From assembly GCA_947589595.1 (NCBI GenBank), contig CANQBV010000002.1, forward strand, positions 62,001-126,000: DNA of 64,000 nucleotides. The letters run 5' to 3'. The position numbers and the translations under genes are program-made. Positions 1 to 9,387 of this stretch are shown here, piece after piece. The DNA is from an uncultured Clostridia bacterium. GTDB lineage: Bacteria; Bacillota; Clostridia; Oscillospirales; SIG627. Position 1 is the stretch's first letter, and every line of letters starts with the position of its first letter. The notes beneath the pieces are model-generated. The model was not told the DNA's origin and did not search any database. It saw nothing but the letters and a program-made list of their open reading frames with translations.

Positions 1-2
1 GG

Positions 3-50
3 TATGCAGAAATGATCGAAAAAAACCTTTCGGAGAACCCAACATGCTGA
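3..50 (+). CDS. 3' end of an upstream gene (partial, unidentified)
   Basis: The window opens inside a reading frame that runs to a TGA at 48-50 and overlaps the start of the next gene by seven bases. Only about 15 residues are visible (ending EKNLSENPTC), too few to identify a family. The overlap with tcdA suggests translational coupling, but this short open stretch could also be chance. Confidence 0.35.
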   Translation, partial: YAEMIEKNLSENPTC

Positions 51-814
51 ATCAATTTTCAAGAACCCGGCTGCTTTTCGGCCGGGAGGCAATGGAAAAG
101 CTTGCCGCCTCTCGCGTTGCGGTTTTCGGCATCGGCGGCGTGGGCGGCTATGCGGTGGAAGCGCTGGCCAGATCCGGCGTGGGCGCGCTTGATTTGGTGG
201 ACGACGACCGGGTCTGCCTGACGAACCTGAACCGTCAACTGCACGCCACCCGCAAAACCGTCGGCCAATACAAGGTGGAAGCAGCAAAGGAGCGCATTCT
301 GGAGATCAACCCCGATTGCCGGGTCATGACCCACCAGACTTTTTTCATGCCCGATACGGCGGATGGATTCGACTTTACGCAGTACGACTATGTGATCGAC
401 GCGATCGACACGGTTACGGGAAAGCTTGCCCTGGTTACCAAAGCGCAGGAAGCCGGCACGCCGATTATCTGCGCCATGGGAGCGGGCAATAAGGTGGATC
501 CCACCGCCTTTGAGGTGGCGGATATTCACAAGACCTCCATGGATCCGCTGGCGCGCGTGATGCGGCAGGAATGCCGCAAGCGCGGCATCCGTCATTTGAA
601 GGTGGTGTATTCCAGGGAAAAGCCCCTTCGTCCGTTGGAGGATATGAGTATCAGCTGCCGTCAGCACTGCATCTGCCCGCCCGGTACAACGCGCAAATGC
701 ACCGAGCGACGCGATATTCCCGGCTCCAACGCCTTCGTTCCCTCCGTGGTCGGGCTGATCCTCGCCGGCGAGGTCATCAAGGATCTCATCGGTTACCAAG
801 CCCCGAAGGAGTAA
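44..814 (+). CDS. tcdA: tRNA threonylcarbamoyladenosine dehydratase (TcdA/CsdL family)
   Basis: This E1/ThiF-like protein of 256 residues is expected to use ATP to cyclise N6-threonylcarbamoyladenosine (t6A) at tRNA position 37 to the hydantoin form ct6A, in the cytoplasm. The N-terminal Rossmann motif GIGGVGGYAVEAL lies at about residues 29-41, followed by an acidic nucleotide-binding loop (DLVDDDRV) and the NLNRQ motif typical of ThiF/MoeB/E1 enzymes. A Cys-containing stretch CRQHCICPPGTTRKC is in the C-terminal third. Length matches the family. The start follows a GGAGA site eight bases upstream. Other E1-like proteins such as MoeB are less likely because of the characteristic C-terminal half. 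Confidence 0.9.
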   Translation: MLNQFSRTRLLFGREAMEKLAASRVAVFGIGGVGGYAVEALARSGVGALDLVDDDRVCLTNLNRQLHATRKTVGQYKVEAAKERILEINPDCRVMTHQTFFMPDTADGFDFTQYDYVIDAIDTVTGKLALVTKAQEAGTPIICAMGAGNKVDPTAFEVADIHKTSMDPLARVMRQECRKRGIRHLKVVYSREKPLRPLEDMSISCRQHCICPPGTTRKCTERRDIPGSNAFVPSVVGLILAGEVIKDLIGYQAPKE

Positions 815-816
815 AT

Positions 817-893
817 TTGCGGGACTCTGTCCCGCACCCTGCTTCGGAAGCTTTTTAAAAAATTCCCGAAAAACCCTTAAAAATTTTCAACCG
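817..893 (+). repeat. Dispersed 3'-UTR repeat, copy abutting tcdA stop
   Basis: Immediately after the stop codon comes a GCGGGAC/GTCCCGC hairpin, then CACCCTG, a degenerate A/T-rich hairpin and AAACCCTTAAAAATTTTC. This closely resembles the reverse complement of 58583-58664, which abuts the mtnN stop, so both belong to one dispersed family. Between this copy and the clpC-side copy there is no gene. Confidence 0.7.
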
Positions 894-970
894 GAAACAT
901 CTTTTTTGCTCTCAGACTTCTCCTCGGTTGCCGAAGCGCCGGTGAGCCTTTTCCCGAAGCTTCGGACGAA

Positions 971-1000
971 AAAAGGGCTTGTTGCAAAACAAGCCCTTTT
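971..1000. terminator. Bidirectional rho-independent terminator between tcdA and clpC
   Basis: The perfect inverted repeat AAAAGGGCTTGTT / AACAAGCCCTTTT has a four-base loop and T runs on both strands. It sits between the convergent tcdA and clpC genes and can stop transcription from either side. Confidence 0.85.
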
Positions 1001-1008
1001 CTTTTGGT

Positions 1009-1083
1009 CTGAAAAGTTTTGAAGCTTTTCAAGGGACTTTTTTAAAAGTCCCTTGAACGGGGATTGGGGTGGAACCCCAAAAA
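1009..1083 (-). repeat. Dispersed 3'-UTR repeat, copy abutting clpC stop
   Basis: Read in the clpC direction, the stop codon is followed by a GGGGTTCCACCCC hairpin, CCCCGTTC, then the hairpin AAGGGACTTTT / AAAAGTCCCTT and CTTCAAAACTTTTC. The same order recurs after several other genes in the window. Confidence 0.75.
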
Positions 1084-3516
1084 CTACGCCTTTTCGTAAC
1101 GGATCGTATCGCCCTCGCCGAGAACGGCGCGGATCGTATCGCCGCTTTGCACCTCGCCGGAAAGAATGGCTTCGGAAAGCGTATCCTCCACGCTGCGCTG
1201 GATCGCGCGGCGTAGCGGACGCGCGCCGTAAACCATGTCAAAGCCGATCCCGGCAAGGTATTCGGTCACCTTTTCGTCAAAGGTGATCTCGATTCCGTTA
1301 TCGCGGATGCGAGCGGCAATTTCCGAAAGCATTTTTTTCGTGATCGAAAAGATCACTTCCTGTGACAGCCGATGGAAAACAATGATCTCGTCCAAACGGT
1401 TCAGAAATTCCGGCCGGAAGGTTTCCTTCAAAGCACGATGAATTTTTTCTTCGTCGTCGGCGTCCTGTGCGGCAGGCGCCGCATCGCCGGCGGCAAAGCC
1501 CATGGATTTTTTCACCGCAAGGTTCGAGGCGCCGCAGTTGGAGGTCATAATAATCACTGTGTTTTTGAAATCTACCTTTCTGCCGTGGGAATCGGTGAGA
1601 ATGCCGTCCTCCAAAATCTGCAGCAGGATATTAAATACGTCCGGGTGCGCCTTTTCAATTTCGTCAAAGAGGACGACCGAATAGGGATTGCGGCGGATTT
1701 TTTCCGTCAATTGCCCGCCGTCGTCAAAGCCCACGTAGCCGGGCGGCGAGCCGATGAGTTTGGAAACGGAATGCTTCTCCATGAATTCCGACATATCCAG
1801 CCGCACCATTTTGCTTTCCGAGCCGAACATCACCTCTGCCAGCGCACGGCACAGCTCCGTCTTGCCCACACCCGTCGGGCCGGTAAAGAGAAAGCTGCCG
1901 GCGGGGCGCTTGGGGTCTTTCAAGCCCGTGCGGCTGCGGCGAATGGCGCGTGCCACGGCGGAGATCGCACTGTCCTGACCGATCACACGTTTTTTGAGAA
2001 TATTCTCCAAATCGCAGAGCCGTTTGGCCTCTTCCTCCAGAAGCCGGTTCACCGGAATGCCCGTCCATTGGGTAACGACCTCGGCGATATCGCTTTCCAA
2101 AACGCTGCCGTTCTGCTTTTTCTGCTCCTCGGAAAAGGCGGTTTTCTTTTCCTCCAGTTCCTTTTTCGCCGTCTTGATCTCTTGCAGAAGCTGACCGGCC
2201 TTTTCGTAATTTTCACTGTCGACGGCGGCCTGCTTTTCTTCTTCCAAAGTGCGGATCTTTTCGGTGATCTCCTTGCAATCGGGCGAAAGCGTGAGGTTCT
2301 GAATGCGCTTGCGGCTGCAGGCCTCGTCGATCAGATCGATCGCTTTATCCGGCAGAAAACGATCGGAAATATAGCGGCTGGAGAGCTTGACGGCGCTGGT
2401 GATCGCTTCCTCGGTAATCACAAGGCCGTGGTGCTGCTCGTACTTTTCGCGCAGCCCCTTGAGGATCTGAATCGCTTCCTCCTCGCTAGGCTCCCCGACT
2501 ATGACCGACTGAAATCTTCTCTCCAGAGCGGCGTCCTTTTCAATGGTACGGTATTCCGAAAGCGTGGTCGCGCCGATCACCTGCAAATTGCCGCGCGCCA
2601 GTGCGGGCTTTAAAATATTGGAAGCGTCAATGCTGCCCTCCGAAGCGCCCGCGCCGACCAGCGTGTGGATCTCGTCGATAAAGAGGATCACGTTTTCCGC
2701 GGCAATGACTTCCTCGATTACGTTTTTGATCCGTTCCTCAAATTCCCCGCGGTACTTGGAGCCTGCCACCATAGCGGCAAGATCCAGTGTGACCACGCGC
2801 TTTTCCTTTAAATTTTCCGGCACGTCTCCCGCCACAATCTTCTGTGCCAACCCCTCGGCAATGGCCGTTTTGCCCACGCCGGGCTCACCGATCAGGCAGG
2901 GATTGTTTTTCGTGCGGCGGGAAAGGATCTGGATCACACGCTGCAGTTCCTTTTCGCGGCCGATGATCGGGTCGAGCTTGCCCGCGCGGGCGTCGTCCGT
3001 CAGATCGTGCCCATAGGTATCCAAATTTTTGGTTTTGGGGTTCGCTTTTCCCTTTTTGGCGCCGTCTTTTGGAGCCGGGGCGCCGCTTTCACGCATATAC
3101 TCTTTCACGGCTTTGTAAATGGCGTTGATATCGCCTCCTAAAAGCTGCAGAATGCGCACCGCCAGAGAGTCCGTATCGGACACAAGCGCATACAGGATAT
3201 GCTCCGTGTCCGTTTCGGGCCCGAATTTGGCTGATTCATACACCGCGCCCTGCAAAATTCGCTGTGCGCGTGGCGTGATCTCCACCGTATCGCTCTCGTA
3301 AGGAGCTTCCTGTCCGCAAAGAGCAACCAGCTTTTCGCGCGCTTCATCAAAGCGGACCCCCGCGTCGTTTAAAATTTCATACGCCGCCGAGCCTTCACAC
3401 AAAAGCAGGCCGAGCAGAAGGTGCTCGCTGCCGATATAGTGGTGTCCCAGTTCGCAAGCGGCGCTTTGGGCGTTTTCAATCGCCCTTTTGGCTTCCTCTG
3501 AAAAATTAGCTTGCAT
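1084..3516 (-). CDS. clpC: ATP-dependent Clp protease ATP-binding subunit ClpC
   Basis: ClpC is an AAA+ unfoldase that forms hexamers, feeds proteins (notably arginine-phosphorylated ones in Gram-positives) into ClpP and is assisted by McsA/McsB-type adaptors. In its 810 residues there are two N-terminal Clp_N repeats, a first AAA module with Walker [10 protein letters not shown], a middle region with a UVR-like coiled coil ([15 protein letters not shown]), and a second AAA module with Walker [14 protein letters not shown] tripeptide in an Ala-rich loop fits the ClpP-docking (I/L/V)GF site. It is the last gene of the ctsR operon, 15 bp after mcsB, with ribosome binding site AAGGAGAG. ClpP is not in the window. 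Confidence 0.96.
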   Translation of the reverse strand: MQANFSEEAKRAIENAQSAACELGHHYIGSEHLLLGLLLCEGSAAYEILNDAGVRFDEAREKLVALCGQEAPYESDTVEITPRAQRILQGAVYESAKFGPETDTEHILYALVSDTDSLAVRILQLLGGDINAIYKAVKEYMRESGAPAPKDGAKKGKANPKTKNLDTYGHDLTDDARAGKLDPIIGREKELQRVIQILSRRTKNNPCLIGEPGVGKTAIAEGLAQKIVAGDVPENLKEKRVVTLDLAAMVAGSKYRGEFEERIKNVIEEVIAAENVILFIDEIHTLVGAGASEGSIDASNILKPALARGNLQVIGATTLSEYRTIEKDAALERRFQSVIVGEPSEEEAIQILKGLREKYEQHHGLVITEEAITSAVKLSSRYISDRFLPDKAIDLIDEACSRKRIQNLTLSPDCKEITEKIRTLEEEKQAAVDSENYEKAGQLLQEIKTAKKELEEKKTAFSEEQKKQNGSVLESDIAEVVTQWTGIPVNRLLEEEAKRLCDLENILKKRVIGQDSAISAVARAIRRSRTGLKDPKRPAGSFLFTGPTGVGKTELCRALAEVMFGSESKMVRLDMSEFMEKHSVSKLIGSPPGYVGFDDGGQLTEKIRRNPYSVVLFDEIEKAHPDVFNILLQILEDGILTDSHGRKVDFKNTVIIMTSNCGASNLAVKKSMGFAAGDAAPAAQDADDEEKIHRALKETFRPEFLNRLDEIIVFHRLSQEVIFSITKKMLSEIAARIRDNGIEITFDEKVTEYLAGIGFDMVYGARPLRRAIQRSVEDTLSEAILSGEVQSGDTIRAVLGEGDTIRYEKA

Positions 3517-3531
3517 AAACGTCTCTCCTTT

Positions 3532-4536
3532 TTATCCTAACATTTCACGAATTCTGGCGGCGCGGTATTCATCCCGCAAATTCGGCGCCAAAAGCTCGGC
3601 GTTGCGCAGCTGCAAATACGCCGGCATGGCCTCTATGAGCATCCGATCCAGATTTTCGCATTTCTCGGCTTCCTCCAGCCCGATCTCTTTTCCGAGCCGT
3701 ACCAGAGAATACAGCGAGATCCATTCGGAAAACGCCATCCGGCGGGCGTATTTTAAAGTGCCGATGGCGCGGTAAACGGAATCCTCCAATTCCTTTTCGC
3801 GGGTTTGAAGCAGCAGATCCTTGGCTTTTTCTTCCTCCAGAATGATCTGTTCCACAATCCGCTCGAAAGAGGAAATGATCTCCTCCGGCGCAGCGGATTT
3901 GGACATCTGGTTGGAAATCTGAAAGATCGCGCCGCTTTCCTCACTGCCCTCTCCGAAAAGGCCGCGCACGGTAAAGCCCGCGTCGTTTAAGTAACGCGTC
4001 AGGGCGTTTAACCGGCCGGTGACCTTCAGGCACGGCAGGTGGATCATCACCGAGGCGCGCATGGCGGCGCCGAGATTGGTAGGGCAAGCGGTAAGATACC
4101 CAAACGGCTCCTCAAAGGCCATCGGCACCTTTTCCTCCAGCCTGGTTTCCCAGGCCTTGGCTTTTTCAAAGGTCTCGCGGATCTTTTTGCCCTTGGAAAT
4201 AGCTTGCAGACGAACATGATCCTCCTCGTTGATCATAATCGCCACGTCCCCTGCCTCCGAGAGCAGCAGCCCCGCGCCCTCGCCGGCAGCCGCCAGCGCG
4301 CGGCTGGCAAGATGCGTCTGCACGTAGGCTTCTTTCACGGTTTTTTCCGCCGTTCCGTAGTCTACAAACAGCATTTTTTCGTCGGCAAAAGCGCTTTTGA
4401 CCTGCTCGCAAATTTCTCTTTTTTCCGCACCGGTCAGCTTTTGGGGAAATTTTTTGCCCTCCAGATTGCGTGCAAAGCGCACGCGAGTGGAAATAACCGG
4501 GGAATTCTCGCAGTCTTTTGTTTCAAACCAATACAT
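3532..4536 (-). CDS. mcsB: Protein-arginine kinase McsB
   Basis: McsB phosphorylates arginines of damaged or regulatory proteins (including CtsR) and so marks them for ClpCP. The 334-residue protein has the phosphagen-kinase-like catalytic fold. Near the N terminus is STRVRFARNLEGKKFP (ATP-binding arginines), and later ACPTNLGAAMRASVMIHLP, the conserved ATP:guanido-phosphotransferase signature region around the family Cys. It lies two bases downstream of mcsA and its ribosome binding site (GGAGGCG) is inside the mcsA 3' end, so the two are probably translationally coupled. Activity is expected to need McsA. Family assignment is secure. Confidence 0.95.
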   Translation of the reverse strand: MYWFETKDCENSPVISTRVRFARNLEGKKFPQKLTGAEKREICEQVKSAFADEKMLFVDYGTAEKTVKEAYVQTHLASRALAAAGEGAGLLLSEAGDVAIMINEEDHVRLQAISKGKKIRETFEKAKAWETRLEEKVPMAFEEPFGYLTACPTNLGAAMRASVMIHLPCLKVTGRLNALTRYLNDAGFTVRGLFGEGSEESGAIFQISNQMSKSAAPEEIISSFERIVEQIILEEEKAKDLLLQTREKELEDSVYRAIGTLKYARRMAFSEWISLYSLVRLGKEIGLEEAEKCENLDRMLIEAMPAYLQLRNAELLAPNLRDEYRAARIREMLG

Positions 4537-4538
4537 GG

Positions 4539-5075
4539 CTACGCCTCCAATCCGCGGATCTTGTCGCGCAGGCGGGCCGCTTCCTCATAGTTTTCCCGGG
4601 AAACGGCGTTTTTCAGTTCTTTTTTCAAGCGTTCGATTTCCTTTTTCTTCGTTTCCTCCGGGTCTATCCCGAAAGCTTCCTTTTTCGGCTTCTCTTTTCC
4701 GGTCAGGCGCTCGCCGCTGTAGCCTTTCCCGATAAACGGAGAAAAATCGATCCGTTCCCGAAAGGCGCGGTAGCAATCCGGGCAGCCGAACACGCCGCTT
4801 TCGCGCACGCGTCTTATGCTTTCACCGCAGGTCGGGCACACGGCGTTCTGCTGCGGCGACAGGCTTTTTTGCGCCGGAAATCCCGGAAAGATGGGAAACG
4901 CCGAAAACGGATTTTCATAAAAAAGCGGATCGGTAAAAAATTTGCCGATTTCCTTTTTTTCCGCACACTCGGCACAAAGGTGGGCTTCCCGCACCTTGCC
5001 GTTGACCGTTTCCTTCCAATACACGGTGGCTTCCTTGCCGCATTCCTCACAGCTGTATTTTTTCAGTTCTTTCAT
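4539..5075 (-). CDS. mcsA: McsA, zinc-binding activator of McsB (UvrB/UvrC motif)
   Basis: McsA activates the arginine kinase McsB and links it to CtsR and ClpC. The 178-residue protein has two CxxC zinc-binding pairs at the N terminus (CEEC, CAEC), a second pair set around residues 80-100 (CPTC and CPDC), and a C-terminal UVR motif (ENYEEAARLRDKIRGLEA). This is the usual McsA order. It is the second gene of the ctsR operon, six bases after ctsR, with AAAGGA upstream of the start. Confidence 0.92.
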   Translation of the reverse strand: MKELKKYSCEECGKEATVYWKETVNGKVREAHLCAECAEKKEIGKFFTDPLFYENPFSAFPIFPGFPAQKSLSPQQNAVCPTCGESIRRVRESGVFGCPDCYRAFRERIDFSPFIGKGYSGERLTGKEKPKKEAFGIDPEETKKKEIERLKKELKNAVSRENYEEAARLRDKIRGLEA

Positions 5076-5081
5076 ATCCTT

Positions 5082-5546
5082 TCACTCCTTTGAAACCGAG
5101 GCGATTTTTAAAATAGCCGACCGAAACAGATCGGCGCGAAGGTAGGGGCGCGCCTGCCGGGAAACCCGGGAAAGCGCCTGCTCGGTGAGCATGGACAGCA
5201 GCACCTGAGCCTCGCGCGCGGTGACGATTTTCTCCTGCACGAGCTGCACGCAGAAAAGCCGCGCCGCTTCGAAATCGATCGAATCGCCGATCGCCTGATA
5301 AAAATGCATTAAATATTCATGCTGAGAAAAAGCGATTTTTTTTATGCGGATATAGCCGCCGCCGCCGCGCCGGCTCTCCACAAGATACCCCCTTTCCGGG
5401 GTAAAGCGCGAGGTGATGACGTAATTGATCTGACTCGGCACGCAACCGAATTTTTCCGCCAGATCGTTCCGCCCGATCGAAAGCTCTCCGTTCGCTTCCT
5501 GCAGCATTTCTTCTAAAAGCTTGGCAATTTCCTGAGACAGGATCAT
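5082..5546 (-). CDS. ctsR: Transcriptional repressor CtsR
   Basis: CtsR is the class III heat-shock repressor of Gram-positive bacteria. It binds tandem heptads in front of clp genes and is released by heat or McsB action. The 154-residue protein has an N-terminal winged helix (LAEKFGCVPSQINYVITSRF) and the glycine-rich wing ESRRGGGGYIRIKKI that senses temperature in the family. The C-terminal dimerisation domain is present. It is first in the operon, with ribosome binding site AAGGAG eight bases before the ATG, and two CtsR boxes flank its own promoter. Confidence 0.95.
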   Translation of the reverse strand: MILSQEIAKLLEEMLQEANGELSIGRNDLAEKFGCVPSQINYVITSRFTPERGYLVESRRGGGGYIRIKKIAFSQHEYLMHFYQAIGDSIDFEAARLFCVQLVQEKIVTAREAQVLLSMLTEQALSRVSRQARPYLRADLFRSAILKIASVSKE

Positions 5547-5571
5547 GGGAATCGCTCCTTTTGTTTTTGAC

Positions 5572-5636
5572 TTTGACTTTCTTTGACTTTAGTATACGCT
5601 GCCTTTTCAGTTCTGTCAAGGTTAAAAAAGGTCAAA
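5572..5636 (-). promoter_or_regulatory. ctsR operon promoter with two CtsR boxes
   Basis: On the minus strand TTGACA (5619-5614) and TATACT (5596-5591) are 17 bp apart, an excellent sigma-A promoter. Just downstream, 5588-5572 reads AGTCAAAGAAAGTCAAA, a perfect match to the CtsR heptad consensus RGTCAAANANRGTCAAA. A second box with one mismatch, GGTTAAAAAAGGTCAAA, lies at 5620-5636 on the plus strand, next to the -35. The operators bracket the promoter, so autorepression is very likely. Confidence 0.93.
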
Positions 5637-5721
5637 CTTTTTTTGAATCGCCGAAAAATTTTCAGATTTTACAGGAATTTAAGGAAATTGCTCTCGTTTT
5701 CACCTTTTTTTGCCGCTTTTC

Positions 5722-5750
5722 TTGATTTTGCATTCTATTTTCGCTATACT
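5722..5750 (+). promoter_or_regulatory. Sigma-A promoter of trmB operon
   Basis: TTGATT (5722-5727) and TATACT (5745-5750) are separated by 17 bp. The predicted start is about 30 bp before the trmB ATG, which has a GGAG site at 5777-5780. Confidence 0.85.
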
Positions 5751-5788
5751 GGTATAAGAACAACGCTCAGGATTTTGGAGAACCGATT

Positions 5789-6451
5789 ATGAGAATGAGA
5801 AAGAAAAAACACGCCGAGGAACGCATTGCCGCCTGCGGCGAGCTTTTGGTAACCGAGCCGCAAAGCTTTTCGGGCAAATGGCGCGAAGCGTTTGCCGCGC
5901 GACTGGAACGCTGTGTCGACACGGCGGCGCTTTCGCTGGAAATCGGCTGCGGCAAGGGCGCTTTTATTCTGGAAATGGCAAGACGTGAGCCGGAAACGCT
6001 TTTCGTGGCGATAGAATGCTGCCGCGAAGCGCTGCTTTTGGCGATGGAAAAGGTCAAAGACGCCGGCGTTCCCAATATTCTATTTCTCCATGAAAACGCC
6101 GCGGATTTGGATCAAATTTTCGCGCCGGAGGAAGTGGACCGCATTTACCTGAATTTTTCCGATCCCTGGCCGAAAGCGCGCCACGCTAAGCGGAGATTGA
6201 CCGCGCCCTCGTTTTTGGCTCTTTACGCCCGCATCCTGAAGCAAGACGGGTTCCTGCGCCAGAAAACCGACAACGTGATCCTTTTTGAATCCTCTTTGGA
6301 AAACTACAAGGCGCTGGGCTGGCGCCTTTCGGATCTGACGCGCGACCTGCACGCTTCCCCGGAAAACGCCGATAATATTGAAACCGAATATGAAAAAAAT
6401 TTTTCCGCCAAGGGCTTTGCCATTCAGGCGGTGACCGCCAGAAAACCATGA
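5789..6451 (+). CDS. trmB: tRNA (guanine-N7-)-methyltransferase TrmB
   Basis: TrmB makes m7G46 in the variable loop of many tRNAs, using S-adenosylmethionine. The 220-residue protein has the SAM-binding motif LEIGCGKGAFILEMA at about residues 50-64 and the TrmB signature NFSDPWPKARHAKRR, plus a Thr-rich active-site region before the C terminus. Length is typical. The ATG at 5789 has GGAG eight bases upstream. It overlaps the next gene by four bases (ATGA), so the two are co-translated. Confidence 0.94.
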   Translation: MRMRKKKHAEERIAACGELLVTEPQSFSGKWREAFAARLERCVDTAALSLEIGCGKGAFILEMARREPETLFVAIECCREALLLAMEKVKDAGVPNILFLHENAADLDQIFAPEEVDRIYLNFSDPWPKARHAKRRLTAPSFLALYARILKQDGFLRQKTDNVILFESSLENYKALGWRLSDLTRDLHASPENADNIETEYEKNFSAKGFAIQAVTARKP

Positions 6452-7386
6452 AGGAATTTCAAGTCGGAAAAAACGACGCCGGCCAACGGCTGGATAAATT
6501 CGTTTTGAAGGTCACCTCTTCCCTGCCAAAATCGCTTCTTTATAAATATATTCGGCTAAAAAAGATCAAAGTCAACCGCAAGCGCTGCGAGGGCGCGCAA
6601 ATGCTCCGAGAGGGCGACAGCGTGCAGCTTTTTCTGCCGCCGGATTTTTTTGCCGAAGAAGAAAGACGTTTTCTGCATTTGGAGCCGCAGCTTTCGATTG
6701 TGTATGAAGACGAAAATCTTCTGATCTGCGATAAGCCCGAGGGCGTTTCCTGCCACAGCGACCGTGTGCAGAAAAGCGGTACCCTGATTGATCATATCAA
6801 AGCCTACCTCTATAAAAAGGGCGAATTTTGCCCGGAAGAAGAAAACTCTTTTGCGCCCGCTCTTTGCAACCGCATTGACCGTAACACCACGGGGCTGGTG
6901 ATCTGCGCCAAAAACGCCGCCGCGCTGCGTGAGATCAACGCCATGATCAAAGAAAGAAAAATCGAAAAACGGTATCTGGCGCTCGTACGCGGGATCCCCG
7001 CTAAGGAGCACGCCGTGCTGACGCATTTTTTAAAGAAAAACGAAAAAGAAAACCGCGTGGAGGTCTTTTCTTCGCCGCAAAAGGGCGCGCTGACTGCGAT
7101 CACGGAATATTGGATCTTGCAAAAAGACGTGCAAAAAAACCGCGCTCTTTTAGAAGTGCTGCTGCATACCGGCCGCACCCACCAGATCCGCGCGCAGCTT
7201 TCTTTTCTCGGTCATCCGCTGGTAGGCGATTCGAAATACGGCAAAAAAACGCCCGGCGAAGCCTTTTCTTTCCAGGCGCTGCGCGCCGTGTCGCTCTCCT
7301 TTCACCCCGCGCCGGATTCCTTGCTTTCTTATTTAGAAGGAAAGGTTTTTTCTGCTGCCGAAGACGCGCGCTTTCATAGGGAATAA
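6448..7386 (+). CDS. RluA-family pseudouridine synthase (23S rRNA/tRNA)
   Basis: This 312-residue enzyme isomerises uridine to pseudouridine in structured RNA. An S4-like domain is at the N terminus (KSLLYKYIRLKKIKVN). The catalytic domain follows, with motif NRIDRNTTGLVICAKN, in which the Asp is the expected nucleophile. The motif TGRTHQIRAQLSFLGHPLVG follows further on. The start overlaps the trmB stop in ATGA. RluA, RluC and RluD types cannot be told apart here. A second member is at 61087. Confidence 0.9.
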   Translation: MKEFQVGKNDAGQRLDKFVLKVTSSLPKSLLYKYIRLKKIKVNRKRCEGAQMLREGDSVQLFLPPDFFAEEERRFLHLEPQLSIVYEDENLLICDKPEGVSCHSDRVQKSGTLIDHIKAYLYKKGEFCPEEENSFAPALCNRIDRNTTGLVICAKNAAALREINAMIKERKIEKRYLALVRGIPAKEHAVLTHFLKKNEKENRVEVFSSPQKGALTAITEYWILQKDVQKNRALLEVLLHTGRTHQIRAQLSFLGHPLVGDSKYGKKTPGEAFSFQALRAVSLSFHPAPDSLLSYLEGKVFSAAEDARFHRE

Positions 7387-7390
7387 AAAA

Positions 7391-7458
7391 TTTTCCCCGG
7401 TTCTGCACCGGATTTTCCCAAAAAAAACTGGGGAAAACTCTGTGAAAACCGGGGAAAA
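7391..7458. other. Nested inverted repeats between the pseudouridine synthase and dnaG
   Basis: TTTTCCCCGGTT (7391-7402) pairs perfectly with AACCGGGGAAAA (7447-7458). Inside it, TTTTCCC (7413-7419) can pair with GGGGAAAA (7431-7438). It may act as a terminator or antiterminator-like switch before dnaG. A TTGACA lies at 7496-7501 but no well-spaced -10 was found. The dnaG ribosome binding site is AAAAAGGAGG. Confidence 0.5.
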
Positions 7459-7589
7459 GTATTGATTTTCCGCCACTTTTTTCCTGTGGAAAAAATTGAC
7501 AAAGGAAAAAATAAGAATTTTTTAAAGAAAAAAGTATTTTTTAAAAATTTGTCGTATAACAGATTAGAAACAAAAAAGGAGGTGTTTTT

Positions 7590-9383
7590 ATGCCCTTTCC
7601 CGAAGGATTTTTGCAGGAACTGAAATTGCGCAATCCTCTGGAAGACGTGGTGTCGCAGTATGTGACGCTGAAAAGGGCGGGCTCGAACCGGGTCGGATGC
7701 TGTCCGTTCCACAGCGAAAAAACGCCTTCCTTTACCGTATACACCCAGCAGGAGCCGCATTTTTATTGCTACGGCTGCCAGGCCGGGGGCGACGTTGTCA
7801 CCTTTGTCATGCGGATCGAAAACCTCGATTACAGGGGCGCGATCGAATATCTTGCGAATCGCGCCGGGCTGCCCATGCCGCAGACCTCGCATTTTGAAAA
7901 AACGGTCGATAAAAAGCGCTTTTATGAAATGAACGCCAAGGCCGCCAAGTTCTGGTATCAGAACCTGATGTCCCCCGAAGGCAAGCCGGGGCTGGATTAT
8001 TTGACCGGGCGCGGGCTTTCGCTCGCCGTGATCCGCCGCTTCGGGCTGGGGTACGCTTCCAATTCGTACGATGCGCTTACTTCTTACTTATTAAAAGAAG
8101 GCTACCGCCCGCAGGAGATCAAAGAAGCCTTTTTGGGCGGGTTCTCCCAAAAAAGCGGTCGGATGTTCGATTATTTCAGAGGCCGCGCGATTTTCCCGAT
8201 CATTGACATTGCGGGAAACGTCGTGGCGTTCAGCGGCCGTTTCGTGGGGGAGGCCGGGGAAAACGACCGCAAGTATTTCAACACCAACGACACTCCGGTA
8301 TTCAAAAAAAGCCGCACGGTATTTGCGCTGAACCTTGCCAAAAATTCCCCCGAAAAATCCCTGATCCTTTGCGAGGGCAATATGGACGCGGTTTCCCTGC
8401 AGGCCGCGGGCGTCACCAACGCTGTCGCCTCGCTCGGCACCGCGCTGACCGCCGACCAGTGCCGCCTGCTGGCACGCTTTGCCGATACGGTCTATATTTG
8501 CTACGATTCCGATGAAGCCGGCAGGCGCGCCACCAAAAAAGCCATCCGCCTGCTTTCGGAAACCGGCGTAAAGGTCAAGGTCGTTTCCCTCAGCGGGAAA
8601 ACGTCGGACGGCAAGGAGATCAAAGACCCGGATGATTTTATCCGCGCTTTCGGAAAAGGCGCGTTTCAGAAGCGCGTGCAGTCCGCCAAGGGCGCGATCG
8701 AGTATTTATTTTCCGAGATCCAGTCGCGCTATTCGATGGACGATATGGACGAAAAGAACGCCTTTATCAAAGAAGGCATCTCCATGCTCTCGGAGGTCGA
8801 TTCGCCGGTGGAAAAAGAGCTGTTTCTGGCGCGTATGCAGGACTTGACCGGCGTAAACGTCGACGTGCTGAAAGCGCAAACCGAGCGTAAAACGCAAAAA
8901 AACCTGCAAAAGGCCGAAAAGGAGCAATTGCAAACCGAGATCCGTAAGCTCCAGGGCTTCGGAAACCGGGTCAACCCCGACAAAGCAAAATTCAGCTCCC
9001 GCGCCACCAAGGAAGAAGGCATTTTAGGGATCCTGCTTTTGCGGAGCGACTATCTTTTGGATCCGAAAATTCGCCCGATCTTAAATCCCGAACTCTTTTC
9101 CTGCGCATTTTACAAAAGCGTTTTGGAAAAGCTCCTGTCGTGTACGGAAAACGGCGAAGAGCTGGAGCCGGCCGCCCTGAACGAATTTTTTTCCCCCGAG
9201 GAAATGGGAGAATTGCAAGGCCTTCGGCAAAAGCGCGCCGAGCTCGGCAGCAATACGCCCGCGATTTTGCGGGAATTGTTTGAGCGGCTGGAGGAAGAAA
9301 TCAAAAAGAAAGCGGAAAAAGACGTCCCTCTTTCCGCCGAGTGGCTGGAAAAACTGAAAGCAGAAAAAACAAGGAAGGAATAA
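7590..9383 (+). CDS. dnaG: DNA primase DnaG
   Basis: DnaG synthesises RNA primers at the replication fork with DnaB. In its 597 residues there is an N-terminal CHC2-type zinc ribbon ([14 protein letters not shown] and [15 protein letters not shown]), then the catalytic core with the TOPRIM motifs [13 protein letters not shown] and [12 protein letters not shown] (acidic metal ligands). A helicase-interaction C-terminal domain follows. The strong ribosome binding site AAAAAGGAGG fixes the start. Four bases separate it from rpoD, the classic macromolecular-synthesis operon order. Confidence 0.97.
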   Translation: MPFPEGFLQELKLRNPLEDVVSQYVTLKRAGSNRVGCCPFHSEKTPSFTVYTQQEPHFYCYGCQAGGDVVTFVMRIENLDYRGAIEYLANRAGLPMPQTSHFEKTVDKKRFYEMNAKAAKFWYQNLMSPEGKPGLDYLTGRGLSLAVIRRFGLGYASNSYDALTSYLLKEGYRPQEIKEAFLGGFSQKSGRMFDYFRGRAIFPIIDIAGNVVAFSGRFVGEAGENDRKYFNTNDTPVFKKSRTVFALNLAKNSPEKSLILCEGNMDAVSLQAAGVTNAVASLGTALTADQCRLLARFADTVYICYDSDEAGRRATKKAIRLLSETGVKVKVVSLSGKTSDGKEIKDPDDFIRAFGKGAFQKRVQSAKGAIEYLFSEIQSRYSMDDMDEKNAFIKEGISMLSEVDSPVEKELFLARMQDLTGVNVDVLKAQTERKTQKNLQKAEKEQLQTEIRKLQGFGNRVNPDKAKFSSRATKEEGILGILLLRSDYLLDPKIRPILNPELFSCAFYKSVLEKLLSCTENGEELEPAALNEFFSPEEMGELQGLRQKRAELGSNTPAILRELFERLEEEIKKKAEKDVPLSAEWLEKLKAEKTRKE

Positions 9384-9387
9384 CGCC

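Noticed and set aside
1372-2613. 413-residue open frame on the plus strand
   Set aside because: Antisense to clpC, which is unmistakable; no domain in this frame.
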